Made by a program: the position numbers and the translations under genes. Shown here in pieces: positions 54,092 to 62,859 of a DNA stretch of 64,000 nt; position 1 is the first letter of the stretch; the number at the start of each line of letters is the position of its first letter. The notes beneath the pieces were generated by a model, which was given only the letters and a program-made list of their open reading frames with translations, ran no database searches and was not told the DNA's origin. Source of the DNA: Sulfitobacter sp. 20_GPM-1509m. GTDB taxonomy: Bacteria > Pseudomonadota > Alphaproteobacteria > Rhodobacterales > Rhodobacteraceae. The DNA lies in NCBI RefSeq assembly GCF_000620505.1, contig NZ_JIBC01000013.1:1-64000 (forward strand), written 5' to 3'.

Positions 54092-55268
54092 CGTCGCCCT
54101 CCTGCGCGGCAGGCAGCCCCAACAGACTGCGCTTTTCCGCATCACTCAGGAAATCTGCCCCCGCCACCCGCGCCCATTGCGCATCGCGCTCTGCGGCCAG
54201 TGCCGGTACCTGGTCCAGATCGGGCTTCAGCGCCACCGCATCACCGCTGAACTGTCCCAACCATTCAGCCAGCGCCGCCGTCACCCGCGTCGCCAGCGGC
54301 AGTACCGTCAGCCGGAAAAACGCGCGGTTCGCTTCCTGATAGTTGGCATAGGTCGCATCCCCCTGAATCCCCAGCAGCATCGGCGGCACGCCAAAGGCCA
54401 GCGCAATCTCGCGTGCGGCACTTTCCTTGGTCTTCTGGAACTCCATATCGCTGGGTGAAAACCCCATCGGCTTCCAGTCCAACCCACCTTCCAGCAGCAT
54501 CGGCCGCCCCGCATTGCGCGCGCCTTGATGATGGCTCTCCATCTCGCTCACCAGCCGGTCATGTTGATCCGAGCTCAGACTGCCTTGCCCTTCGGCTCCG
54601 CGATACACAATCGCCCCGCTGGGCCGTGCCGCATTGTCCAGCAGCGCCTTGGACCAGCGGCTGGCGCTGTTGTGCACGTCCAGCGCCATCGCCGCCGCCT
54701 GCATCGGGCTGAACCCGTAATGGTCGTCCTGCGGATGAAAGCTTTTGATATGGCAGACCGGAGCAGGCACACCGCTGGCATCAAACCGGTGCTTGCGCCC
54801 GCCCACCGCGTATTCATATGCCACAGGCCAGCCATCGGCCCCCGGCACCACGCTCATGCGGTCGCTGCGCAGCACATGCAGTTCCTGCGGCGCGCCGCTG
54901 CCATCCGACACCGCCTCGACATAGCCATTGCCCGACAACAGCAACTGCCCGTACAGCGCCTCCAGCAATTCGGCCCGCCCCTGCGCCGCGTTGGGCCGCG
55001 TCACCAGTTGCAACAGCGGGTGCACTTCGTAGCGTTGCACATCGTCCTGCACCACCAACGGCAGCGCCGCCGCCGCTTCGGCAATCAGCTTCACACAGCG
55101 AAAGCCCACCGGATTGCCGCTGAACCCCGTGCGCGTCAGCGATACGGTATCGCGCGGGCTCCAGGCCACACGCCCCGAGGTCTGATAGGCCACCACAGGC
55201 CCCGTCGCGCTGGCCTTTTGCTGCGGCGCATCCTGCCCGCCACCGCGTCGAAAGAAATCCAAGACCAT
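54084..55268 (-). CDS. GTA gp3: portal protein
   Basis: The 394-residue portal (HK97 type) begins VLDFFRRGGG. It contains VSLTRTGFSGNPVGFRCVKLIAEAAAALP split as NPVGFRCVKLIAEA, LYGQLLLSGNGYVEAV, and HPQDDHYGFSPMQAAA, all portal signatures. It forms the head vertex through which DNA enters. Start 55268 follows GAGGAG. A 188-base gap separates it from gp2. Confidence 0.92.
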   Translation of the reverse strand: MVLDFFRRGGGQDAPQQKASATGPVVAYQTSGRVAWSPRDTVSLTRTGFSGNPVGFRCVKLIAEAAAALPLVVQDDVQRYEVHPLLQLVTRPNAAQGRAELLEALYGQLLLSGNGYVEAVSDGSGAPQELHVLRSDRMSVVPGADGWPVAYEYAVGGRKHRFDASGVPAPVCHIKSFHPQDDHYGFSPMQAAAMALDVHNSASRWSKALLDNAARPSGAIVYRGAEGQGSLSSDQHDRLVSEMESHHQGARNAGRPMLLEGGLDWKPMGFSPSDMEFQKTKESAAREIALAFGVPPMLLGIQGDATYANYQEANRAFFRLTVLPLATRVTAALAEWLGQFSGDAVALKPDLDQVPALAAERDAQWARVAGADFLSDAEKRSLLGLPAAQEGDDA

Positions 55269-55456
55269 CGCTTCGCTCCTCACCTGTCCTTGGTTGACGC
55301 AACCGGTGCCAACCACCCCGCAGCCCTCTTGCGTCGGCGGGATCACCGCCGACCATTCAAGCCGCGCCTTGATGTCTAAATGGGAACCGTCACCACCCGT
55401 CCGTGCTGGGTGATGTCGGCGTTGAGGGCACTATGCCAACAAAGTGTTAATACCGA

Positions 55457-56827
55457 TCAAAGCGACCGTACGCCCGGTCGCCGCCACTCTGCCGCAGGCA
55501 CGATCATCAACTCGTGCAGCGCCCAAACCAGCGCATCCACACGGTCGGGCGACCCTGTGCCCTCGTACCCGCGCGCGGTCATCTTCACCATCTGGTCCTC
55601 CAGCGCATCCAGCGGCCCCGCGTGATGCACGCGCCCCTGCTCGTAGAGTGCTGCCACAGGCTCGGCGCGGGCCACCTTGCCCCGGCTCGCATGCACCGCC
55701 TTGTAGGGCACCAGCGGGTCCACCTGCCGGATCACTTCGCCCACCATCTGCCCGCCCTGATTGACCTCGGCCACCAGCCTGTCCGCGTTGAACTCATCCC
55801 GCGCACGGATCGCCGCCCGCGCCCATTCCGCGGGGCTAGCCCCCGTCACCGTCCGGTCCGCCAGCACATAGGCCCGCCAGGTCTCGGGCGGCCCTTGTGT
55901 CTGCGCCCCCACCACCACGATCCCGCATTCGTCCGATCCCTTGCTGCTGGTCGTCGCAGGGTCCAGCGCCACCACCACGCGGTCCAGATCTGGTGCCTTG
56001 GCCACCCGCACCGCACTCAATGCCGCCGAGGTCCACAGCGCCCCTTCCGCATCTGCCAGCAATATGCCGTCCAGCTCCTGCCGCCCCATCCGCGTCCCTG
56101 CATAGCGGGCGCGCACCTCTTCCAGAAAACTCTTCGCCAGATTGGCCCGGTTCGCTTCTGTCGGCGCATGGCTGGTCACGGTCGACGGCGCCTCCAGCAG
56201 CGCCTTCAGCACCCCCACATTGCGCGGCGTCGTCGTCACACACACCTGCGGCTGATCGCCCAGACGCAGCGCAAACTGCAACTGGTCCCAAGTCTCTTCC
56301 GATTTCCGCCACTTCGCCAGCTCATCCACCCAGGCCGCATCAAACTGTGGCCCGCGCAGCCCGTCGGGATCATGCGCCGAATGCACCGTCGCCACCGCCC
56401 CGTTCGGCCATTCCAGCCGCTTGCGCGTGGCAATCCACTTGGGCCGACGGTCGGGCGGCGAACAGGCCATGATGCCGCTGTCGCCAAAGATCATCACCTC
56501 GCGCACCTGATCCTGCGTCTCGCCCACCAGCGCCACGCGCCGGCACGCGCCCTCATCAAATGGCCGCGCCCCCTCGACCTTGCTGCGCACCCACTCGGCC
56601 CCCGCGCGCGTCTTGCCCGCACCACGCCCGCCCAGGATCACCCAGGCCCGCCAGTCGCCCTCGGGCGGCAACTGGTGCGGCATCGCCCAGAACTCGAACA
56701 AAAACGGGAGGGCACAAAGCCCTCCCTCATCAAGGTCACGAAAGAACCTCTCCTGTTCCTCCGCACTCGCGCAAGCGAGCAAGTCGGCACCCGACCTCAG
56801 CCCGTGCGGCATCAAGGTCGAGTGCAT
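55457..56827 (-). CDS. GTA gp2: large terminase subunit
   Basis: The 456-residue packaging motor has Walker A GGRGAGKT (residues 66-73), Walker B in FDAAWVDEL (about 145), and nuclease-domain Asp in VVALDPATTSSKGSDECG (about 275). Headful-type GTA packaging is expected. The ATG at 56827 has AAGGGGG upstream; 56812 and 56872 are alternatives. The start lies 92 bases inside the gp1 frame, so gp2 translation may depend on ribosomes passing through gp1. Confidence 0.9.
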   Translation of the reverse strand: MHSTLMPHGLRSGADLLACASAEEQERFFRDLDEGGLCALPFLFEFWAMPHQLPPEGDWRAWVILGGRGAGKTRAGAEWVRSKVEGARPFDEGACRRVALVGETQDQVREVMIFGDSGIMACSPPDRRPKWIATRKRLEWPNGAVATVHSAHDPDGLRGPQFDAAWVDELAKWRKSEETWDQLQFALRLGDQPQVCVTTTPRNVGVLKALLEAPSTVTSHAPTEANRANLAKSFLEEVRARYAGTRMGRQELDGILLADAEGALWTSAALSAVRVAKAPDLDRVVVALDPATTSSKGSDECGIVVVGAQTQGPPETWRAYVLADRTVTGASPAEWARAAIRARDEFNADRLVAEVNQGGQMVGEVIRQVDPLVPYKAVHASRGKVARAEPVAALYEQGRVHHAGPLDALEDQMVKMTARGYEGTGSPDRVDALVWALHELMIVPAAEWRRPGVRSL

Positions 56828-57080
56828 AGCCCCCTTGGGCGATATGTGATTGTTTACGTCGACATTCTGCAACTTGAGTCTCCAGTTTCATACAGGTCTC
56901 AAGCGACGATCGCAGCGAAGCCACCGTCGCCCTGACATCTTTTTCATCCGCATCCCCCCGGTCCCGCGCCTCCTCTTTCAAGGCGGCAAGCTACTCTCTG
57001 AGTTCACCAAGCTCACGGTAAACCGTGCCCAATGCCTGTTGGAACTGCTCGGCGTCCTCATCTGGGGTAATGATGATCAT
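56736..57080 (-). pseudogene. GTA gp1-like small terminase gene with in-frame amber codon
   Basis: From ATG 57080 the frame reads MIIITPDEDAEQFQQALG and on to GELRE at codon 29, then TAG at codon 30 (56993-56991 on the minus strand), then continues in the same frame as LAALKEEARDRG through a coiled coil to DLDAARAEVGCRLARLR and a stop at 56736. Heptad character runs across the stop and a single C-to-T change (CAG to TAG) explains it. Position before gp2 and the DLDAARAE end fit the small terminase. A TTG restart at 56981 (81 residues) is possible. Confidence 0.7.
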
Positions 57081-57134
57081 GACTGGTCATTCACCTCTCT
57101 TGGGTTTGTGCCCCCCGCACGAGAGAAACACGAA

Positions 57135-57169
57135 AAAACGGCCGCCGAGGTCACCCTCGGGGCCGTTTT
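57135..57169 (-). terminator. Terminator between mltG and the GTA cluster
   Basis: A two-part stem (AAAACGGCC / GGCCGTTTT with inner CCGAGG / CCTCGG) lies 126 bases past the mltG stop, with TTTTTT on the minus strand. It should stop fatty-acid operon transcription before the GTA cluster, so the GTA promoter would lie in the 55 bases between it and gp1. Confidence 0.78.
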
Positions 57170-57294
57170 GCCCATGTCTTCCAGCATGTCACAGGTTCTA
57201 CATCAGACCGTGCGCAAAGTCAAGTCTGAGGGCTTGAACGCCGCCGCCCAACCGTCCGTTATCATTACGAAAACTTAACGATTGGGCGGGTCGG

Positions 57295-58458
57295 TCAGTT
57301 GTCCTGCGCCGGTTGTTGCGCTTCGATCTTGCGCCATTCAGCCACGTTCCGGTTGTGCTCTTCCAGCGTGGTGGCAAAGGCATGCCCGCCACTGCCATCC
57401 GCGACGAAGAACACAAAATCGGTGTTGTCCGGCCGCGCTGCGGCCTCAAGACTGGCCCGTCCGGGGTTCGCAATCGGGGTCGGCGGCAACCCTTGGATCA
57501 CATAGGTGTTCCACGGCGTCGCCCCGCGCAATTCCGACTGGCGCAAACCACGGCCCAGCACGCCCTCACCCTTGGTGATGCCATAAATCACCGTGGGGTC
57601 GGTCTGCAGACGCATCCCCTGGTTCAGACGGTTCACGAACACGCTGGCCACCTGACGGCGTTCTTCGGGCACGCCGGTTTCCTTTTCAATGATCGACGCA
57701 AGGATCAGAAGTTCCTCCGGCGTGGTCACAGGCAGACCCTCATCACGCCCTTCCCACGCAGCGGCCACCAGAACCTCCTGCGCCGCTTCCATCTGCGCCA
57801 GAAGGGCCGCACGATCGTCACCGGGACGCACCTCATAGCTATCGGGGGCCAACGACCCCTCGGCAGGCACATCCGGCACCTCGCCCTCCAGCACATCCAT
57901 GCTGCGCAACCCTTCGGTCACCTGCCAGCTGGTCACACCCTCCGCCACAGCGACGCGAAACCGTGTGTCCGGCTTGGCTTTTACTTCTGTGTAAATCTCG
58001 GGAATGTCCTCGACCGTCTGATCGAACTCGGCCCGCTCAACGAACTTGCTGGTCGCAGGGTCCAGCTCACGCACCTGAACCGACACGCGGTTCACACCGA
58101 TGCGATAGACAACCTCGGTCCCACAGGTGCTGGCCCCGCCACGGGTGACCACATCGACGATCTGCTCCATCGAGGCACCCGGCTCAACCAGAAAGCTGCC
58201 CGCTTTCAACTGTTCGGTCTTTTCAGCGTATTTCGCGCCAATCCGCAGGATCGGGCCGCTGGTGACAGCGCCCTGATCCACCAGAGATCGGCTCACACGG
58301 TCAAAATTGGTCCCACGCGGCACTTCCACGCAAATCGCGTCCGAGAGCGGACCTTCAGCCTCGTACTGCGCCTTGCCCCACAGGATGACACCCCCCAGCA
58401 GGAACATGGCCAGCAACATGAACGTCAACGCGTTCGAGGCGATATGACGCCACATCAA
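57295..58458 (-). CDS. mltG: Endolytic murein transglycosylase MltG
   Basis: The 387-residue YceG-family protein has one N-terminal membrane span (about residues 10-28) and the catalytic domain with Glu in LASIIEKETGVPEER (about residue 255) and LQTDPTVIYGITKG. It cuts nascent glycan strands in the periplasm. It overlaps fabF by four bases, the classic fabF-mltG pairing. Confidence 0.92.
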   Translation of the reverse strand: MMWRHIASNALTFMLLAMFLLGGVILWGKAQYEAEGPLSDAICVEVPRGTNFDRVSRSLVDQGAVTSGPILRIGAKYAEKTEQLKAGSFLVEPGASMEQIVDVVTRGGASTCGTEVVYRIGVNRVSVQVRELDPATSKFVERAEFDQTVEDIPEIYTEVKAKPDTRFRVAVAEGVTSWQVTEGLRSMDVLEGEVPDVPAEGSLAPDSYEVRPGDDRAALLAQMEAAQEVLVAAAWEGRDEGLPVTTPEELLILASIIEKETGVPEERRQVASVFVNRLNQGMRLQTDPTVIYGITKGEGVLGRGLRQSELRGATPWNTYVIQGLPPTPIANPGRASLEAAARPDNTDFVFFVADGSGGHAFATTLEEHNRNVAEWRKIEAQQPAQDN

Positions 58459-59717
58459 CCATCAACCTTTGCAAAGATCACCGAGGCATTGGTCCCGCCA
58501 AAGCCGAAGGAGTTCGACAGCACCACATTCACCTCACGTTCACGCTTGGCGTTGGGCGCCAGATCCACTGCCGTTTCGACCGCAGGATTGTCCAGGTTGA
58601 TCGTCGGCGGGCAAACCTGATCACGGATTGCCAGAATGCCAAAGATCGCCTCGATCGCGCCCGCAGCGCCCAGCAGGTGGCCGGTGGCGGATTTGGTCGA
58701 CGACATGGTCACATTGCCCGCATGATCGCCCAGCATTCGCTCGACCGCACCCAACTCGATGGTGTCGGCCATGGTGCTGGTGCCGTGCGCGTTGATGTAA
58801 TCAATGTCAGACGGCTGCAGACCGGCATTGCGCAGCGCCGCGCGCATCGCGCGCTCGCCGCCTTCGCCGGACTCCGAAGGTGCCGTGATGTGATAGGCAT
58901 CGCCCGACAGGCCATAGCCCTTCACCTCGGCGTAGATCTTCGCACCGCGCGCCTTGGCGTGTTCGTATTCCTCCAACACGACAATGCCCGCACCCTCGCC
59001 CATGACAAAGCCGTCACGGTCGATGTCATAGGGGCGGCTCGCCTTCTTGGGGTCGTCCGCATATTTGGTCGACAGCGCCTTGCACGCGTTAAAACCGGCA
59101 ATCCCGATCTTGCAGATCGCCGCCTCGGCCCCGCCTGCCACCATCACGTCCGCATCTCCATGCTGGATCAGACGGCTGGCATCGCCAATCGCATGCGCGC
59201 CGGTCGAACAGGCGGTGACAACGGAATGGTTCGGACCCTTATAGCCATACCGGATGCTGACCTGCCCGCTGATCAGGTTGATCAACGCACCGGGCACAAA
59301 GAACGGGCTGACGCGGCGCGGGCCTTTTTCTTCCATCATCACGGCGGTGTTGGCGATGCTGTTCAGCCCGCCAATGCCCGAACCGATCAACACGCCTGTG
59401 CGCTCGAAATCATCGTCGGTTTGCGGGGTCCAGCCGGAATCCTCGACAGCCTGCTGCGCCGCTGCCATGCCGAACAGGATGAACGTATCAACCTTGCGCT
59501 GTTCCTTCGGCTCCATATAGCTGTCGGCATTGAACGTGCCGTCGCTGCCGTCGCCCAGGGGCACTTCACAGGCATAGGTCGTGACCAGTCCTTCGGTGTC
59601 AAATCCGGTGATCGGACCCGCGCCCGATTGTCCGTCCAGAATACGGCTCCAACTGGCTTCGACCCCGTCGGCCAACGGTGTGACCAAACCCAAACCCGTC
59701 ACAACAACTCTGCGCAT
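58455..59717 (-). CDS. fabF: Beta-ketoacyl-ACP synthase II
   Basis: The 420-residue condensing enzyme elongates acyl-ACP. Active-site Cys170 lies in VTACSTGAHA, and the His residues are in NAHGTSTMADTIEL and KSATGHLLGAAG. The start at 59717 gives MRRVVVTGLGLVTPL, the standard N-terminus. It follows acpP after a GNAT gene and precedes mltG. Confidence 0.95.
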   Translation of the reverse strand: MRRVVVTGLGLVTPLADGVEASWSRILDGQSGAGPITGFDTEGLVTTYACEVPLGDGSDGTFNADSYMEPKEQRKVDTFILFGMAAAQQAVEDSGWTPQTDDDFERTGVLIGSGIGGLNSIANTAVMMEEKGPRRVSPFFVPGALINLISGQVSIRYGYKGPNHSVVTACSTGAHAIGDASRLIQHGDADVMVAGGAEAAICKIGIAGFNACKALSTKYADDPKKASRPYDIDRDGFVMGEGAGIVVLEEYEHAKARGAKIYAEVKGYGLSGDAYHITAPSESGEGGERAMRAALRNAGLQPSDIDYINAHGTSTMADTIELGAVERMLGDHAGNVTMSSTKSATGHLLGAAGAIEAIFGILAIRDQVCPPTINLDNPAVETAVDLAPNAKREREVNVVLSNSFGFGGTNASVIFAKVDG

Positions 59718-59852
59718 AGAAATGCCCCTCTGTCTCGTTTCGATGCTCATAGCCCGTCACGCCCCGCGTGTTCAAGTCCAACGCGACATCACGCAGCCTT
59801 TGCAAGCGCAGCATTTCGCGGCAGAATTGGCCGATTTCTGCCGCCCCGGAAC

Positions 59853-60389
59853 CTAGGCCTGCGGCGGCGACTTGCGGATCAACAGCTCGATCCGCCTGCC
59901 CTCTTCCTCGGTCTGGCGCATCGGCTTGTAGCCCAACACTTCGGCCAACCGCAGCGACACCGCGTTTTCAGACGCAATCCGGCACACCAGCGGCCCCGTC
60001 ACCACGCGGTCAAACCAGTCATGTGCCGCCTGTGCCGCCTGCCGTCCCAGCCCGCGCCCCTGAAAATCCGGTGACAATACCCAAGCAGCCTCGGGATAGG
60101 CATCAAAATCCGTGCCAAGCCCCCGTACCCCATAGAAAAACCCGGTCTGCCCCACCAGCGACTTGGTGCCCTGCGCCTCGATCGCCCACTGGCCAAATCC
60201 GGTCATCTGCCAATGCCCCGCATTGCGCAGAAACGAATCCCACGCGCGGCTGCGGCTCCACGGGACACCGCCGATGTAGCGGACAACCTCGGGCATTTCC
60301 CAGATGGCGGCATAGCGGTCAAAATCATCGGGCCGCAACGCGCGCAACGTCAGGCCTTTGGTGTTGATGGTCGGAATTACACGCGACAT
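59853..60389 (-). CDS. GNAT family N-acetyltransferase
   Basis: The 178-residue acetyltransferase of the RimJ/RimL-like type has LTLRALRPDDFDRYAAIW at the N-terminus and the acetyl-CoA loop QGRGLGRQAAQAAHDW (about residues 119-134). The substrate is unknown. It sits between acpP and fabF on the same strand, an insertion into the usual fatty-acid gene order. Confidence 0.85.
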   Translation of the reverse strand: MSRVIPTINTKGLTLRALRPDDFDRYAAIWEMPEVVRYIGGVPWSRSRAWDSFLRNAGHWQMTGFGQWAIEAQGTKSLVGQTGFFYGVRGLGTDFDAYPEAAWVLSPDFQGRGLGRQAAQAAHDWFDRVVTGPLVCRIASENAVSLRLAEVLGYKPMRQTEEEGRRIELLIRKSPPQA

Positions 60390-60506
60390 GGATCAATCGG
60401 GGGCATTGTATTGGTAACCTGCTGCGGCCTCTTGTTGTCCAAGGCTCTGTGACAACAGTGCCGTCCGCAGCGGCGCAGCGCAATCCCGTTTTGTCCCGAA
60501 CAAAAA

Positions 60507-60540
60507 AAACGGCACCTTTCCGCGAGGAAAGGCACCGTTT
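60507..60540 (-). terminator. Terminator after acpP
   Basis: A 15-bp imperfect stem (AAACGGCACCTTTCC / GGAAAGGCACCGTTT) lies 25 bases beyond the acpP stop, followed on the minus strand by TTTTTTTT. It would limit transcription from acpP into the GNAT gene. Confidence 0.8.
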
Positions 60541-60565
60541 CTGATCAGTCTGAAGCTTTTGGAAC

Positions 60566-60799
60566 TTAGGACGCTTCGGTGATGAATTTCACTGCATCGC
60601 CAAAAGTCTGGATCGTTTCCGCCGCGTCGTCGGGGATCTCGATGCCGAATTCTTCTTCGAACGCCATCACCAGCTCAACGGTGTCCAGGCTGTCTGCGCC
60701 CAGATCATCGATGAACGACGCGTTCTCGACAACTTTGTCTTCTTCAACACCCAGGTGCTCTACAACGATCTTTTTAACGCGGTCTGCGATGTCGCTCAT
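60566..60799 (-). CDS. acpP: Acyl carrier protein
   Basis: The 77-residue acidic protein carries the phosphopantetheine Ser37 in [10 protein letters not shown]. It shuttles acyl chains for FabD, FabG and FabF encoded around it. The ATG at 60799 is chosen; an upstream Met nine codons earlier lacks the family N-terminus. Confidence 0.97.
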   Translation of the reverse strand: MSDIADRVKKIVVEHLGVEEDKVVENASFIDDLGADSLDTVELVMAFEEEFGIEIPDDAAETIQTFGDAVKFITEAS

Positions 60800-60982
60800 T
60801 TCTAAGTCCTCATTCCAAACGGGCAAAATATCTTGCCCTTCAGTGGTGCCGCCCCTGCTGGTGCGACATGGTCGTGCCCCCCAGGGAGCGGCTATTCCAA
60901 CGGCGCGTCTCCGCGCCCCCGGTTCAAATCTGCGCCGCCTATAGCATATCCCGAAAGGATGGCAAGGCTTCTGGCGCGGCCC

Positions 60983-61717
60983 TTACAACATGGCCATACC
61001 GCCGTTCACGTGCAAGGTTGTTCCTGTGACATAGCCTGCCTGCGTGCTGGCAAGATAGGCCACAGCGGCCGCGATTTCCGACGGCTCGCCCATGCGACCG
61101 GCAGGGATTTGCGACAGAAGCGCGGTTTTTTGGTCATCTGTCAACTTGTCTGTCATCGGAGTGGTAATAAATCCCGGCGCGACGGCATTCACGGTGATCC
61201 CACGGCTGGCAACTTCATAAGCCAGGCTTTTCGACATACCGATCATTCCCGCCTTGCTGGCGGCATAGTTCGCCTGACCAGGGTTGCCGATGGCCCCCAC
61301 GATCGAGCTGATGTTGATGATCCGGCCCCAGCGCGCCTTCATCATGCCGCGCAGAACGCCACGGCACAGTTTCATTGTGGCGGTCAGGTTCACGTCCATG
61401 ACGCTGGACCAGTCCTCGTCCGACATCCGCATGAACAGGTTGTCGCGGGTGATCCCTGCGTTGTTCACCAGAATATCCACGCGGCCCATCGCCTCGATGG
61501 CCTGCTTGGGCAGCGCGTCCACCGCTTCCATATCGCTCAGGTTGCACGGCAGGACATGCGCCCGCTCGCCCAGCTCGGCGGCCAAGGCCTCCAGCGGTTC
61601 GACCCGCGTGCCGGACAGCGCGACCGTGGCACCCGCTGCGTGCAGGACCCGTGCAATCTCGGCGCCAATGCCGCCCGATGCGCCGGTGATCAGCGCCGTT
61701 TTATCCGTCAAATCCAT
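60983..61717 (-). CDS. fabG: 3-oxoacyl-ACP reductase
   Basis: The 244-residue SDR has TGASGGIG (residues 11-18), NNAG, catalytic Ser138, Tyr151 and Lys155 (YAASKAG), and ends in LHVNGGMAML. It reduces 3-oxoacyl-ACP with NADPH. It follows fabD and precedes acpP, the usual order. Start 61717 lies after AAGGAAAAATT. Confidence 0.95.
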   Translation of the reverse strand: MDLTDKTALITGASGGIGAEIARVLHAAGATVALSGTRVEPLEALAAELGERAHVLPCNLSDMEAVDALPKQAIEAMGRVDILVNNAGITRDNLFMRMSDEDWSSVMDVNLTATMKLCRGVLRGMMKARWGRIINISSIVGAIGNPGQANYAASKAGMIGMSKSLAYEVASRGITVNAVAPGFITTPMTDKLTDDQKTALLSQIPAGRMGEPSEIAAAVAYLASTQAGYVTGTTLHVNGGMAML

Positions 61718-61739
61718 CAAATTTTTCCTTTTCACACGA

Positions 61740-62669
61740 TTAGGCTTTGAGGGCGGCAATATCCGCCGCCACTCCGACGTTGCGCGTGGCGACGTCGCGG
61801 TCGATCCGGCGGATCATCCCGCTCAGCGCCTTGCCCGCACCGATTTCCCACATCTCGGTGACACCCTGTGCCGCCATCCACATAACACTTTCCCGCCAGC
61901 GGACCGACCCAGTGACCTGATCAACCAGCAGATTGCGGATCACCATGGCACTGTCGACCGCCTCGGCGCGCACGTTGGCGACCAGCGGCACGGCAGGGGC
62001 GCTGATGTCTACCTTGTCCAGCGCCTCGGCCATCTTGCGGGCGGCCGGTTCCATCAATGCACAATGGAACGGGGCGCTTACGGGCAGCAAAAGCGCGCGT
62101 TTCGCGCCTTTGGCCTTGGCAATCTCGATGGCACGCTCAACAGCCGCCTTGTGACCCGACACAACGACCTGCGCCGGATCGTTGTCATTTGCGGCCTGAC
62201 ACACCTCGCCCTGCGCGGCCTCTTCGGCCACTTCGGTCGCCGTGGCAAAATCCAGCCCCAGCAGCGCCGCCATTGCGCCAACACCGACCGGCACCGCCTC
62301 TTGCATCGCCGCACCGCGAATCCGCAACAGGCGCGCCGTATCAGCGACCGAGATCGCACCCGCAGCCGCCAAGGCGGAGTATTCACCCAGCGAGTGTCCG
62401 GCCACATAGGACGCCGTGTTGATACCATAGCCCTCGGCCTCAAGCGCGCGCATCGCCGCCAGCGACGTGGCCATCAGCGCAGGCTGCGCATTCTGCGTCA
62501 GGGTCAGCGTTTCAATGTCGCCTTCCCAGATCAGATCGCTCAGCTTTTCGCCCAAGGCATCGTCCACCTCGTCAAAAACCGCGCGCGCCGCCGGATAGGC
62601 CTCGGCCAGATCGCGGCCCATGCCGATGGTCTGCGCACCCTGACCGGGAAATACAAATGCTATGCTCAT
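61740..62669 (-). CDS. fabD: Malonyl-CoA:ACP transacylase
   Basis: The 309-residue acyltransferase loads malonyl onto ACP. It has PGQGAQ (residues 8-13), nucleophile Ser93 in GHSLGEYSAL and His in SAPFHCALM (about 200). The start at 62669 yields MSIAFVFPGQG; the longer upstream frame is overlap. It is the first gene of the fatty-acid operon here. Confidence 0.95.
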   Translation of the reverse strand: MSIAFVFPGQGAQTIGMGRDLAEAYPAARAVFDEVDDALGEKLSDLIWEGDIETLTLTQNAQPALMATSLAAMRALEAEGYGINTASYVAGHSLGEYSALAAAGAISVADTARLLRIRGAAMQEAVPVGVGAMAALLGLDFATATEVAEEAAQGEVCQAANDNDPAQVVVSGHKAAVERAIEIAKAKGAKRALLLPVSAPFHCALMEPAARKMAEALDKVDISAPAVPLVANVRAEAVDSAMVIRNLLVDQVTGSVRWRESVMWMAAQGVTEMWEIGAGKALSGMIRRIDRDVATRNVGVAADIAALKA

Positions 62670-62859
62670 GGGCTGCTGCCCTCCCTCTTTTGCCGTTCTG
62701 CGCGGTTTAGAGAGCCTGCGCGCCGCGCACAAGCCGCCCAACACATCCCGCACCAAGCCTGTGCAACAATTTGCAGTTACAAAGACCTGCCAATAGGTCA
62801 CATTAAGACCCAAGCCCGACGCAGGGCAAACCCTCATCCGTTCCAACCCGGAGACAGAC

